Source: an uncultured Prevotella sp. (GTDB taxonomy: Bacteria; Bacteroidota; Bacteroidia; Bacteroidales; Bacteroidaceae). From it: DNA of 64,000 nt. This document shows, one piece after another, positions 1 through 9,105 of the stretch. How positions within the stretch are numbered: position 1 is the stretch's first letter; each line of letters starts with the position of its first letter. The notes beneath the pieces were generated by a model, which saw nothing but the letters and a program-made list of their open reading frames with translations, did no database searches and was not told the origin of the DNA. The translations under genes and the position numbers were made by a program. Where the stretch lies: positions 1-64,000 of the forward strand of contig NZ_CAMJFM010000009.1 of assembly GCF_946404925.1 (NCBI RefSeq), written 5' to 3'.

Positions 1-415
1 AGATGCTCCAACGCAGGGGGATGTTGTAGTTGAAGAGCTTAGAGAGCTCGGCAGCTGCCTTACCTGTGTTAGTGTTACGCCATGTGCGGAAGGGAACCAG
101 GATTTCCTGCTTCTCGTTGAAGGCCATGTAACCGTGCATCATAGCACTGAAGCCAATGGCAGCCAGCGACTCGATCTCGCAGTCGTACTGCTTCTGAACG
201 TCCTTACGGAGCTCAGCGTAGCAGTCCTGCAGTCCGTACCATACAGCCTCGGTAGAGTAGGTCCAGAGACCATCTACCAACTGATTCTCCCACTCGTGTG
301 AGCCCTGTGCGATGGGCATATTGTCCTCGTCGATGAGGACGGCTTTGATGCGGGTAGAGCCAAACTCGATACCGAGTATGGCCTTACCTGCTTCGATTGT
401 CTGTTTTGCGTTCAT
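1..415 (-). CDS. araB: FGGY-family carbohydrate kinase, probable L-ribulokinase (partial)
   Basis: Only the N-terminal ~138 codons are present; the rest lies beyond base 1. The protein begins [19 protein letters not shown], followed by [13 protein letters not shown], the first phosphate-binding strand-turn of FGGY sugar kinases. It follows araA and araD on the same strand, the usual place of ribulokinase in Bacteroides arabinose operons, so the likely reaction is ATP-dependent phosphorylation of L-ribulose. An in-frame ATG six bases upstream (421) is an alternative start. The substrate-binding half is not visible, so xylulokinase cannot be excluded from sequence alone; context favours ribulokinase. 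Confidence 0.8.
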   Translation of the reverse strand, partial: MNAKQTIEAGKAILGIEFGSTRIKAVLIDEDNMPIAQGSHEWENQLVDGLWTYSTEAVWYGLQDCYAELRKDVQKQYDCEIESLAAIGFSAMMHGYMAFNEKQEILVPFRTWRNTNTGKAAAELSKLFNYNIPLRWSI

Positions 416-433
416 TGTCATAAATGTTTTTAT

Positions 434-510
434 GGCACGGATTACACGGATTTACACTGTTTTTTCTGCTAGTAAAAATTTAATCCGTGTTAATCCGTGA
501 AATCCGTGCC
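434..510 (-). repeat. Intercistronic palindrome, ACGGATT family (araA-araB gap)
   Basis: Read on the minus strand, GGCACGGATTTCACGGATT appears just after the araA stop and its complement (AATCCGTGTAATCCGTGCC) just before araB. The arms are built from ~9-base ACGGATTnn units and the loop is about 23 bases. It belongs to the same family as the elements at 16841, 22770, 28532, 30379, 41795 and 44042. Confidence 0.8.
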
Positions 511-519
511 TATTAAACT

Positions 520-2058
520 TTAGCGAAGTGCCTTATTCAGCATGTAGTACACCTCGTTGTTGCGGAGAGTCTGCTTGAAGTCGGCGATGTTGGTCTGCTT
601 GTTGATGCGGACGTACTCGATGCCAGTCATCTCGGCAAAATCCTCCCAATACTCCTCGTTGATGTCGTAAGAGAAAGCACTGTGGTGAGTACCACCAGCC
701 AGAATCCATGCGGCAGCACCAATCTCGAAGGTGGGCTGTGGAATCCACAGAGCTGATGCAACAGGCAGATGTGGCATTGGCTTTGGCTCGATGCACTCTA
801 CCTCCTGAGAGATGAGACGGAAGCGGTTGCCAAGGTCAACAACTGTAGCCTTGATGCCATAACCAGTCTTTGAGGTGAACACCAATCGGGCAGTCTGCTG
901 CTTGCGGATACCGATGCCCAGGAAGTGAACCTCGAGCTTTGGCTTGTCGGTAGCAATCAGCGGACAAATCTCGAGCATATGGCTCTGCAGACAAGATGAG
1001 CGATCGCCAGCGAAGTTCAGGGTGTAGTCCTCGAGGAATGAGCATCCGGTAGGCATGCCCTGCTGGATGACCCACAGTGTGCGATAGAGGCAAGCTGTCT
1101 TCCAGTCGCCTTCGGCACCGAAACCGTAACCCTCCTGCATCAGGCGCTGTGAAGACAGACCAGGAATCTGGTCGAAGCCACAGAAGTCGGGTGCGTCGAT
1201 GTCAGCATCGCCCAGGTCGTCGAAGTTGGTGGTGAAGGCAGTAGCACCCTCGTCCTTCAGTACGCGGCGCAGTGCAATCTCGGCCTTGGCAGCGTTCTTA
1301 ACCTTCTGCCAGTAAACCTCCTCGCCACTCTCGTCGATCTTGATGGTGTAGAGCTTCTTGTACTCCTCAACGAGTGCATCAGCCTCTGCATCAGTAACCT
1401 TCTTGAAGTACTCCATCAGCGAGCTAACGGGGTAGTAGTCAACGTGGTAGCCCAGACGCTGCTCGAACTCTACGCGGTCGCCATCAGTTACGGCCACGTT
1501 GTTCATGTTCATACCGAACATCAGGCAGCGAACGTTCTTGGCATCAGCCACACCTGCTGCCACGCGAGCCCAAACGGCAATCTGCTTCTGGGCCTTCTCA
1601 TCCTTCCAGTAACCGCAAACCACCTTACGAGCGATGCGCATACGGGTGCAGATGTGTCCGAACTCGATGTCGCCATGAGCACTCTGGTTGAGGTTCATGA
1701 AGTCCATGTCGATCTCGCTCCAGGGTATCTCAGCGTTATACTGAGTGTGGAAGTGGAGCAGAGGCTTCTGCAGCTGCTGCAGACCCTTGATCCACATCTT
1801 AGCGGGCGAGAAGGTGTGCATCCATGTGATGATACCAACACACTTTGTGTCGTTGTTGGCAGCCAGCATAATCTGCTCTACCTCCTTACTGCTGTTTGCA
1901 GTGCCCTTATATACAATCTTAACGGGGATGTTGCCACTGGCGTTCAGGCCATCAACCATCTCCTTAGAGTGTCCATCAACTGCAACTACTGCATCGCCTC
2001 CGTAAAGAAGCTGCGCACCAGTTACCCACCAAATCTCAAAATTATCAAATGCTTTCAT
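520..2058 (-). CDS. araA: L-arabinose isomerase
   Basis: 512 residues, close to the ~500 usual for AraA. It interconverts L-arabinose and L-ribulose with a divalent metal in the cytoplasm. Visible family signatures are TTNFDDL, the GYGFGAEGDWKTACLYR block carrying a metal-binding glutamate, HMLEICPLI, and the C-terminal GGTHHSAFS histidines. It sits between araD (26-base gap) and araB in one operon. The start is the ATG that gives MKAFDNFEIWWVTGAQ, the normal N-terminus of the family. Confidence 0.97.
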   Translation of the reverse strand: MKAFDNFEIWWVTGAQLLYGGDAVVAVDGHSKEMVDGLNASGNIPVKIVYKGTANSSKEVEQIMLAANNDTKCVGIITWMHTFSPAKMWIKGLQQLQKPLLHFHTQYNAEIPWSEIDMDFMNLNQSAHGDIEFGHICTRMRIARKVVCGYWKDEKAQKQIAVWARVAAGVADAKNVRCLMFGMNMNNVAVTDGDRVEFEQRLGYHVDYYPVSSLMEYFKKVTDAEADALVEEYKKLYTIKIDESGEEVYWQKVKNAAKAEIALRRVLKDEGATAFTTNFDDLGDADIDAPDFCGFDQIPGLSSQRLMQEGYGFGAEGDWKTACLYRTLWVIQQGMPTGCSFLEDYTLNFAGDRSSCLQSHMLEICPLIATDKPKLEVHFLGIGIRKQQTARLVFTSKTGYGIKATVVDLGNRFRLISQEVECIEPKPMPHLPVASALWIPQPTFEIGAAAWILAGGTHHSAFSYDINEEYWEDFAEMTGIEYVRINKQTNIADFKQTLRNNEVYYMLNKALR

Positions 2059-2084
2059 ACTCTTATTATTATACGTAGTTAATA

Positions 2085-2795
2085 TTAGTGTTTCTGACCC
2101 TTCTGACCATAGTATGCATTAGGACCGTGCTTGCGCATGTAGTGCTTCTCGATGAGAAGTGGATTCATTGTGAGCTCGGGGTTAACCGAGAAGGCTACAA
2201 ACGCCATCTTGGCGCACTGCTCCATCACCTTGGCATTATAAACAGCGTTATCGGGCGATGTTCCCCATGAGAACGGACCGTGGTTCTTGACCAGAACGGC
2301 AGGTGTGTGATCGGGGTTGATCTTACGGATGTTCAGAATCTCATCAACAATCACATTACCCGTCTCGAGCTCGTAGTTACCCTTAACCTCAGCCTCGGTC
2401 ATATCGCGCGTGCAGGGGATATCCTTATAGAAATAGTCAGCGTGAGTGGTGCCGATGTTGGGGATGTCGCGACCTGCCTGAGCAAATGCGGTGGCATAAG
2501 TAGAGTGGGTGTGAACCACGCCCTGGATATTGGGGAAGTTGCGATACAATACAAGGTGGGTAGGCGTGTCGCTCGATGGGTTGAGCTCGCCATCAACAAC
2601 CTCACCGGTGTTGAGGTCGACAACAACCATATCAGAAGCCTTCATCACATCGTAGTCAACGCCAGAGGGCTTGATGACAACAAGTCCGCGCTCGCGGTCG
2701 ATGCCAGATACGTTACCCCAGGTAAAGATTACCAGGTTCTGCTTTACAAGGTCAAGATTAGCCTTGAATACTTTTTCTTTCAGTTCTTCTAACAT
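2085..2795 (-). CDS. araD: L-ribulose-5-phosphate 4-epimerase
   Basis: 236 residues, class II aldolase/epimerase fold. It converts L-ribulose 5-phosphate to D-xylulose 5-phosphate, feeding arabinose into the pentose phosphate pathway. Visible are the N-terminal [18 protein letters not shown], the zinc-site HTHSTYA, and [12 protein letters not shown] with the third metal histidine. The reading frame extends to a TTG at 2804, but the ATG at 2795 ([16 protein letters not shown]) is the natural start and lies right after a tandem repeat. It is followed by araA in the operon. Confidence 0.96.
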   Translation of the reverse strand: MLEELKEKVFKANLDLVKQNLVIFTWGNVSGIDRERGLVVIKPSGVDYDVMKASDMVVVDLNTGEVVDGELNPSSDTPTHLVLYRNFPNIQGVVHTHSTYATAFAQAGRDIPNIGTTHADYFYKDIPCTRDMTEAEVKGNYELETGNVIVDEILNIRKINPDHTPAVLVKNHGPFSWGTSPDNAVYNAKVMEQCAKMAFVAFSVNPELTMNPLLIEKHYMRKHGPNAYYGQKGQKH

Positions 2796-2829
2796 AATTA
2801 TCAATTGTCAATTATCAATTGTGAATTGG
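2796..2829 (-). repeat. Short tandem repeat before araD start
   Basis: The whole gap between the Nudix regulator and araD is made of alternating AATTGATAATTGACAATTG-like units of about 10 bases, running up to the araD ATG. No Shine-Dalgarno motif is visible inside it. Confidence 0.75.
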
Positions 2830-2831
2830 GA

Positions 2832-3506
2832 TTACAACTTAAAGTTGGAATCCTCGGTATACGCTTTTTTGTTGAAACGATAGAGGTAAGCTCCACGTTT
2901 TGAACTCTTCTTGTCGATGAGCTCAGTCTTTTGGATGAAGTCCATGTCCTTAATGCGCTTGCGGAAGTTGCGCTTGTCGAGCTCGGTGCCATATACTGCC
3001 TCGTAGAGCATCTGCAACTGGGTGAGTGTGAACAGATCGGGCAGCAAGCTGAAACCAACTGGCTCGTGCGACATCTTCTGCTGAACGAGCTTGCGGGCCT
3101 TGGTCACCATCTCGTTATGGTCGGAGTAGAGATTAGGAATCTCCTCGATGTCGATCCACTCAGCTCCGTGGGCCAGACGCAACTTCTCGTCGTAGTCGCT
3201 GGCGTTGATAAGCGCATAATATGCGATAGAAACTACGCGCTCGCCTGGGTCGCGATCTATCTTACCGAATGCGCCAATCTGACGCATGTAGATGTTTCGC
3301 AGACCAGTGAGCTCAAACAGAGTGCGTGTTGCTGCATCGTCAACACTCTCGGTGGCGCCAACGAAGCCTCCGTAGAGGCTCCATTCGCCACGTCCTGGGT
3401 CCATCTTGCGTCGTCCAACTAGAACCTTCAGCTTCTTATCGTCGAATCCGAAGATGATGCAGTCTACCGACAGCCAGACCTTAGAATGTTCGTTATAGAA
3501 TGTCAT
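2832..3506 (-). CDS. araR: Nudix-domain transcriptional regulator, AraR-like
   Basis: 224 residues: an N-terminal Nudix fold (~1-140) and a C-terminal winged-helix segment (~150-224, LPDLFTLTQLQMLYEAVYG then a basic RNFRKRIKDMDFI helix). The Nudix box keeps the leading glycine, the first glutamate and R, but the REUxEE core reads R-T-L-F-E-L, so key catalytic glutamates are lost. This suits a ligand sensor rather than a hydrolase. Nudix-type AraR proteins are established arabinose regulators in Bacteroides. Its position between the transporter and araD supports control of this operon. The operator was not identified. Confidence 0.88.
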   Translation of the reverse strand: MTFYNEHSKVWLSVDCIIFGFDDKKLKVLVGRRKMDPGRGEWSLYGGFVGATESVDDAATRTLFELTGLRNIYMRQIGAFGKIDRDPGERVVSIAYYALINASDYDEKLRLAHGAEWIDIEEIPNLYSDHNEMVTKARKLVQQKMSHEPVGFSLLPDLFTLTQLQMLYEAVYGTELDKRNFRKRIKDMDFIQKTELIDKKSSKRGAYLYRFNKKAYTEDSNFKL

Positions 3507-3516
3507 AACTTATGAT

Positions 3517-5196
3517 TTACCAGAAATAGATATAGAATGCTACGGTAAAGCCAAGGATTACGAGAGTGTGGAATACATCCCACTCGTTCCAGCTGGCACG
3601 GGTTGCGGCAATCTGCTCAGGAGTAGAGGTACCGAATACCAGACCCTGAATCTTCTGCTGATCAGGAGCCTCGGTGAGCAGAGATACAACGATGACAACC
3701 AGACAGCAAACGATGAGCATAACACCGCAGAAGAACAGCCAGTTGAAATCGTAGAATACTGCCTTAAACCAGCTGTCAGCAGCATCGGTAGCGTTGCTGT
3801 AGTAAACCTTAGCACCCAGACGGGTGAGACCAATGATGATACCAGAGAGCAATCCCCACATACCACCCTTGGCAGAAGCACGCTTCCAGCAGATACCAAG
3901 CAGGAAGGCTGCTGCGATACCAGGAGCAAGTACACTCTGTACGTCCTGCAGATAGTTGTAGAGCACGTTACCTACTGAACGCATGATGGGAATCCACAGA
4001 ATACCCAGGATTACGATAACCACGGTAGCAATCTGACCGATGCGAACGAGCTGCTTCTCTGGAGTCTCAGGACGCAGGCGCTTCCAGAAGTCGATGGTGA
4101 ACAGCATGGCTGAAGAGTTGAACAGCGATGCCAGTGATGACATGAGGGCTGCCAGGATACCGCAAACTACAAGACCCTTAACACCAGCAGGCAGCAGCTT
4201 AGCTACGAGGGTAGGGAAGGCAGCATCAGGAGTGCTCAGCACGAATACCTCACCATTAGGCAGGGTGATGCCCTTAGCGCTCATAGCGAATGCAATCATT
4301 CCAGGGATGAGGAACAGGAACACAGGCAGCAACTTGAGGTAAGCACCAAAGATGGTACCACGACGTGCTTCCTTCTCGTCCTTACCAGATAGTACACGCT
4401 GAACGATATACTGATCGGTACACCAGTACCAGAAACCAATAACGGCTGAACCAATGAGAGCGCCCAACCAAGGATAGTTGGCATCGCGGTTGTCGCGAAT
4501 CAGCGATGTCATCTTGTCGCCATACTCGTTGGCATCAACAGCACCACAGATGGTCATCATCTGATCCCATCCACCAAGGGCCTTGAAACCAAGCACCAGG
4601 ATGATGAGCGAACCAAGGAGCAGGATAGGAGTCTGCAGTACGCTGGTATAGAGCACGCTCTTCATACCACCGAAGATGGTGTAGATGGCGGTGATGACAA
4701 CCAGGCCGATAGCAGCAATCCAGAAGAAGTCGATGCCCCAGAGCTCCTCGATACCGAATACCTGCTGGAATACCAATCCACCAGCATAAACGGTAACAGC
4801 CACCTTAGTGAGCACGTAGCTGATGAGTGAGATAACTGAGAGGATGGTGCGGCTCTGAGTGTTGTAACGACGCTCCAGGAACTCAGGCATGGTGTAAACC
4901 ATTGAGCGAGTGTAGAAAGGAACGAATACCCAACCCAGAATCAGAATCATCCAACCCTGAATCTCCCAGTGGGCCATGGCCATACCTGATGATGCACCTG
5001 CACCAGCAAGTCCGATAAGGTGCTCAGAACCAATATTAGATGCGAAGATAGATGCACCAATTGCAATCCATGTTGCATCCTTACCTCCAAGAAAATAGTC
5101 AGCTGAGTTATTGTTCTTCTGTGAAATAACCCAAAGTACGATGCCAATCAGCGCACAACAGAAGAGGCCGATGACAATCCAATCTAAAAATGCCAT
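3517..5196 (-). CDS. araT: Sodium/sugar symporter (SSS family), probable arabinose transporter
   Basis: 559 residues with about 14 hydrophobic segments. Solute:sodium symporter features are IFASNIGSEHLIGLAGAGA near the N-terminus, EFLERRY, the YTIFGGMKSVLYT loop and a long C-terminal tail ending in a last membrane helix. It is an inner-membrane importer. It lies between the mutarotase and the arabinose regulator, so arabinose is the likely substrate; related SSS proteins also take galactose or glucose, so specificity is inferred from context. Confidence 0.88.
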   Translation of the reverse strand: MAFLDWIVIGLFCCALIGIVLWVISQKNNNSADYFLGGKDATWIAIGASIFASNIGSEHLIGLAGAGASSGMAMAHWEIQGWMILILGWVFVPFYTRSMVYTMPEFLERRYNTQSRTILSVISLISYVLTKVAVTVYAGGLVFQQVFGIEELWGIDFFWIAAIGLVVITAIYTIFGGMKSVLYTSVLQTPILLLGSLIILVLGFKALGGWDQMMTICGAVDANEYGDKMTSLIRDNRDANYPWLGALIGSAVIGFWYWCTDQYIVQRVLSGKDEKEARRGTIFGAYLKLLPVFLFLIPGMIAFAMSAKGITLPNGEVFVLSTPDAAFPTLVAKLLPAGVKGLVVCGILAALMSSLASLFNSSAMLFTIDFWKRLRPETPEKQLVRIGQIATVVIVILGILWIPIMRSVGNVLYNYLQDVQSVLAPGIAAAFLLGICWKRASAKGGMWGLLSGIIIGLTRLGAKVYYSNATDAADSWFKAVFYDFNWLFFCGVMLIVCCLVVIVVSLLTEAPDQQKIQGLVFGTSTPEQIAATRASWNEWDVFHTLVILGFTVAFYIYFW

Positions 5197-5236
5197 AATT
5201 TGATATTAGTTAAAATTAATAATTCTATAATGTGAT

Positions 5237-6415
5237 TTACTTGATCGAGAACTTGTAAGCAGCGTGGCTGAAGTACTTCTCGCCTGGATTCAGGGTAGGC
5301 TGTACCCACTCAGGATGATTTGGAGAATCGGGATACTTCTGGCTCTCCAGGCAAACGCTTACGTGCTTAGGATAGGTGATGCCACCCTTGCGGGCGATGT
5401 CCTTATCAGCACCTACACCCTGGAAGTTTCCGCTGTAAACCTGTACACCTGGCTCGTTGGTAAACATCTCCATCAGGATACCTGTCTTGGGGCTGTAGAG
5501 ACTTGCGCACACCTGAGTGTCATCGCCTTTGCCATCCTTATAGGTGTTCAGGCAGAAGTTGTGGTCGTAGCCAGTAGCGTTCTGAATCTGGTCGAAGCTG
5601 CTCTTGATGCTGTCGCCCAAAGCGTGTGGCTGACGGAAGTCCATTGGAGTGCCCTCAACTGATTTGATCTCGCCAGTGGGGATGTAGAGCTTATCGCTTG
5701 GGGTAAAGTTGTCAGCGTTTACATACAGCACCATGTCGTAGGCAGGCTGTGTAAAGTCGCCACTCAGGTTGTAGTAGTTGTGGTTAGTCTGATTGATGAT
5801 GGTTGGCTTGTCAGTCTCAGCCTCCCAAGTCATATCCAGCACATTATCAGATGTGAGTTTGTAGGTAGTAACGGCCATCACCTTGCCAGGGAATCCGTTC
5901 TCGCCATCAGCAGCTACGATAGTGAGCTTTAGGATTGAATCGCCAATCTGCTCAGCATCGTAAACCTGATGCATCCAACCAGTGTTGCCACCTCCATGCA
6001 GAGAGTTAGGTCCATCGTTCTTCTTGAGCTGATACTCAGTGTCGTTCAGTGTGAACTTACCCTCCTTGATACGGTTTGCATAGCGACCTACGCTCGATCC
6101 GTAGTCAGATGGGGTGTTGATGGTGTCAGCATACTGGGCGATGTTGTCGAATCCAAGAACAACGTCAGTTGGTTTGCCATCCTTGTCGGGAACAACCAGC
6201 GACACGATACGGCCACCATAGTTGGTGATGCAAACCTCCATGCCATTCTCGTTCTTAAGCGTGTAGAGCTTCACGGGCTTAGCCTGGATGGTTGTGTCGA
6301 ACTTAGCTGGGTCGAGACCCGAAACTGTGAGTTGTGGAGCCTGCTGGCTACCTGCACACGAGAGCATCAGTGCTGCTGCACCAACTCCCATCAATGTTGC
6401 TTTCAATGCTTTCAT
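5237..6415 (-). CDS. Aldose 1-epimerase, lipoprotein form
   Basis: 392 residues. The N-terminus MKALKATLMGVGAAALMLSC has a lipobox ending LMLSC, so this mutarotase should be membrane-anchored outside the cytoplasm. Galactose-mutarotase signatures are present: NDGPNSLHGG, INQTNHNYYNLSG with the catalytic histidine region, GYDHNFCLN, and TNEPGVQVYSGNF with the catalytic glutamate. It converts sugar anomers before import by the downstream symporter. First gene of the arabinose operon; a second, cytoplasmic mutarotase lies at 9106. Confidence 0.93.
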   Translation of the reverse strand: MKALKATLMGVGAAALMLSCAGSQQAPQLTVSGLDPAKFDTTIQAKPVKLYTLKNENGMEVCITNYGGRIVSLVVPDKDGKPTDVVLGFDNIAQYADTINTPSDYGSSVGRYANRIKEGKFTLNDTEYQLKKNDGPNSLHGGGNTGWMHQVYDAEQIGDSILKLTIVAADGENGFPGKVMAVTTYKLTSDNVLDMTWEAETDKPTIINQTNHNYYNLSGDFTQPAYDMVLYVNADNFTPSDKLYIPTGEIKSVEGTPMDFRQPHALGDSIKSSFDQIQNATGYDHNFCLNTYKDGKGDDTQVCASLYSPKTGILMEMFTNEPGVQVYSGNFQGVGADKDIARKGGITYPKHVSVCLESQKYPDSPNHPEWVQPTLNPGEKYFSHAAYKFSIK

Positions 6416-6467
6416 TGTTTCGTTACGTTTAAAGTTATTATTGAGTCTATTGTCTTTATTTTGGGTG

Positions 6468-6498
6468 TAAAATTACAATTAACATCTGAATTGACAAA
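6468..6498 (-). promoter_or_regulatory. Promoter candidate for the arabinose operon
   Basis: On the minus strand TTTG (6498-6495) is followed after 19 bases by TAATTTTA (6475-6468), one mismatch from the Bacteroidetes TAnnTTTG box. It lies ~50 bases upstream of the mutarotase start and just past the galK terminator. Confidence 0.5.
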
Positions 6499-6507
6499 CT
6501 AAAATGG

Positions 6508-6548
6508 CAAAAAAATAAAGAGTAAGGTGTGATTTTTACACCTTACTC
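6508..6548 (-). terminator. Intrinsic terminator after galK
   Basis: Perfect 11-base stem (6520-6530 with 6538-6548, 7-base loop). On the minus strand it is followed by CTTTATTTTTTT. It separates the galactose operon from the arabinose operon. Confidence 0.9.
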
Positions 6549-6600
6549 TCAATATTTAACCTTTTGAAACACTAAAAAGTGTGTTTCTGTTAGTTCGGAG

Positions 6601-7764
6601 TTAGCAAATTCTACGTGAACCGTCGCCAATTACTACATCGTAAACTTTTGGCTCGTGACCGTATTTTGCGTTGAATTTTGCCTTAGCGTCCTCGATGAAC
6701 TTCTTGTAGAGATCGTTGCGAACCAGGTTGATGGTGCAGCCACCAAAGCCACCACCCATGATACGTGAACCTGTTACACCGTTCTCCTTAGCCAGGTCGT
6801 TCAGATAGTCGAGCTCCTCGCAAGATACCTCGTAGTCCTTCGACAGTCCTTCGTGAGTCTGATACATCAGCTCGCCCACCTTCTCGTAGTCGCCCTCGTT
6901 AAGAGCATCGCACACTGCCAGTACGCGATCCTTCTCGCCCAGAACGAACTTGGCGCGCTTGTAGTCTTCCTCGCCAACCTCAGCACGAACCTCATCCAAC
7001 TGCTCCCATGTACAGTCGCGCAGAGTCTCGAACTTGCCCTCTGGGTGCTTGGCCTGAATGTGCTTAACAACGTTCTCGCATGAGTTGCGACGATCGTTGT
7101 AAGGCGAACCAGCCAGCTGGTGCTTAACTACTGAATCGAGCAATACCAGGCGATAGCCATCTGGCTTGAATGGGAAGTACTCGAACTCGCGAGAGCGGCA
7201 GTCTAGACGCATCAGGCAACCAGCCTTTCCGAATACAGAGGCAAACTGGTCCATGATACCGCAGTTCACACCACAGTAGTTGTGCTCAGTAGCCTGTCCA
7301 GCCAGTACCATATCCCACTGCGAAACCTTGTTGTCGCCAAAGATATCATTTAGTCCGCAAGCAAAGCAGCTCTCCATGGCTGCTGATGATGACATACCAG
7401 CACCAAGGGGCACATCGCCAGCAAATGCAATATTGAAGCCCTTTACAGGAACACCCAGCTTCTTCATCTCCAGTGCTATACCATAGATATAGCGTGCCCA
7501 TGAGGCCTTAGGACCTGCAGGGTCAGAGAGCTTGAAGTCAACACGGTCCTTCAGGTCGATAGCATAAGCCATCACAGTGTCTTCAGTACCATTGGCGCGC
7601 ATCTCGGCCATAACGCCCTTATCAACAGCGCCTGGGAACACGAAACCACCATTATAGTCGGTGTGCTCACCAATCAGGTTGATACGTCCTGGAGATGCAT
7701 ATACATTACCTGTCTTTCCATCAAAGTGCTTGATGAAGCGACTTCTTACAAATTCAATGTCCAT
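6601..7764 (-). CDS. galK: Galactokinase
   Basis: 387 residues, GHMP kinase. It phosphorylates galactose at C1 for the Leloir pathway. All three family motifs are visible: PGRINLIGEHTDYNGG near residue 25, the ATP-binding PLGAGMSSSAAME near 120, and SRIMGGGFGGC near 340. It is the last gene of the galM-transporter-galK operon and is followed by a strong terminator. galT and galE are not in the window. Confidence 0.97.
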   Translation of the reverse strand: MDIEFVRSRFIKHFDGKTGNVYASPGRINLIGEHTDYNGGFVFPGAVDKGVMAEMRANGTEDTVMAYAIDLKDRVDFKLSDPAGPKASWARYIYGIALEMKKLGVPVKGFNIAFAGDVPLGAGMSSSAAMESCFACGLNDIFGDNKVSQWDMVLAGQATEHNYCGVNCGIMDQFASVFGKAGCLMRLDCRSREFEYFPFKPDGYRLVLLDSVVKHQLAGSPYNDRRNSCENVVKHIQAKHPEGKFETLRDCTWEQLDEVRAEVGEEDYKRAKFVLGEKDRVLAVCDALNEGDYEKVGELMYQTHEGLSKDYEVSCEELDYLNDLAKENGVTGSRIMGGGFGGCTINLVRNDLYKKFIEDAKAKFNAKYGHEPKVYDVVIGDGSRRIC

Positions 7765-7765
7765 A

Positions 7766-7797
7766 AGCTTAATGTTTTAATGTTTAATATTTAATCT
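7766..7797 (-). repeat. Short tandem repeat before galK start
   Basis: On the minus strand the MFS-galK gap reads as repeated ATTAAATATTAAACATTAA units, overlapping the MFS stop codon and ending just before the galK ATG. Confidence 0.65.
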
Positions 7798-9068
7798 ACT
7801 TTAATGTCGGTGTTCACGTTCTTGCATCCTACGAGTGCATAGAACAGGATATAAGCCAACATTGCGATTACCAGCCAATAGCTCATGATTTCGCCAGCCG
7901 ACTTAGCGATAGCCTCCTGGATGAGTGGCATCACACCACCACCAACTACCATGGTCATAAAGATACCAGAGGCAGCCTCGGTGTACTTGCCCAGACCCTC
8001 AACTGAAAGGTTGAAGATACCTCCCCACATGATTGATGTGCAGAGTCCACAGGCAGGAATCAGGAATGCCTTGGCAGGTACGTCATGTCCGCTGAACGAG
8101 ATGGTTACGCTCTCAGGCATGAAGATGGCAATCAGCAGTAGCGCGATAGCTACAGCGCTAACAGTTGTCAACTGAAGTTTGGTAGATACCTTACCAGAGA
8201 TGGCGCTTGAGCATGCACGGCCAATCATCATGAGGAGCCAGTAGGCTGCAGCCAGAGTACCTCCGATAGCAGCAGCACCCTCGAATGGCAATTTCGTCAC
8301 ATAGAAGTTCAGCTCCATAGGGATACCAATCTCGATACCTACATAGAAGAAGATGGCTACTACACCCAGCACACAATGGCGGAATGCCAATGGGCTGCGC
8401 TCGTACTTAGGTGCCACCTTGCCAAGTGTAGGCTCGGGGATTGCAACACGGCTGATGATAACGAACGAGATGGCGAATACGGCCATACCGATGAACAACA
8501 GAGGAGCCACATCGCTCATGCTGGTGTCCTTAGTAACAGTACCTACCAGGATACCTGCCAGCAGTGGGGTGAGTGTTCCAGTGAGTGAGTTCAGTGTGCC
8601 GCCAACCTGAATCAGCTGGTTACCCTTGTTGCCACCACCACCAAGGAGGTTAAGCATGGGGTTAACCACGGTGTTGAGCATACATACGCAGAAACCGCAG
8701 ATGAATGCACCAAGCAGATAGATAATCAGGTTCAGGGCTACAGGGATACTGTCGTATGTAAATACATAAGTACCTGCGCCCACGAGGCTTGACAAATACT
8801 GGAATACCAAGCCCACGATACCCACGATAAGGGCAATCAGCGCAGTCTTCTTGTATCCGAATTTTGTCAGCATCTTACCTGCGGGGATACCCATAAACAG
8901 GTAAGCGGCAAAGTTCATCAGGTTACCCCAAGCTTTGGCAAAGGGATATTCAAATCCCCATATATTGCCAAAGGGGGCGCCCATGTTGGTTACAAAGCTG
9001 ATCATCGCGAAGATGAAGCACATTGTAATAATGGCGATTATCTTGCCATTCTTATTTGTCTCAGTCAT
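7791..9068 (-). CDS. MFS sugar transporter, FucP/GluP-like
   Basis: 425 residues with about 12 membrane helices. Glycine-rich segments such as NMGAPFGNIWG, MGIPAGKMLTKFGYKKT (the loop after helix 2 typical of major facilitator proteins) and NPMLNLLGGGGNKGNQLIQ are typical of the glucose/galactose and fucose permease group. It lies between galM and galK in one operon, so galactose or glucose import is likely. Start is ATG with MTETNKNGK before the first helix. Confidence 0.88.
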   Translation of the reverse strand: MTETNKNGKIIAIITMCFIFAMISFVTNMGAPFGNIWGFEYPFAKAWGNLMNFAAYLFMGIPAGKMLTKFGYKKTALIALIVGIVGLVFQYLSSLVGAGTYVFTYDSIPVALNLIIYLLGAFICGFCVCMLNTVVNPMLNLLGGGGNKGNQLIQVGGTLNSLTGTLTPLLAGILVGTVTKDTSMSDVAPLLFIGMAVFAISFVIISRVAIPEPTLGKVAPKYERSPLAFRHCVLGVVAIFFYVGIEIGIPMELNFYVTKLPFEGAAAIGGTLAAAYWLLMMIGRACSSAISGKVSTKLQLTTVSAVAIALLLIAIFMPESVTISFSGHDVPAKAFLIPACGLCTSIMWGGIFNLSVEGLGKYTEAASGIFMTMVVGGGVMPLIQEAIAKSAGEIMSYWLVIAMLAYILFYALVGCKNVNTDIKVD

Positions 9069-9105
9069 ATTGTCGTCAATAATTTTAATGATGGTTGATA
9101 ATTAA

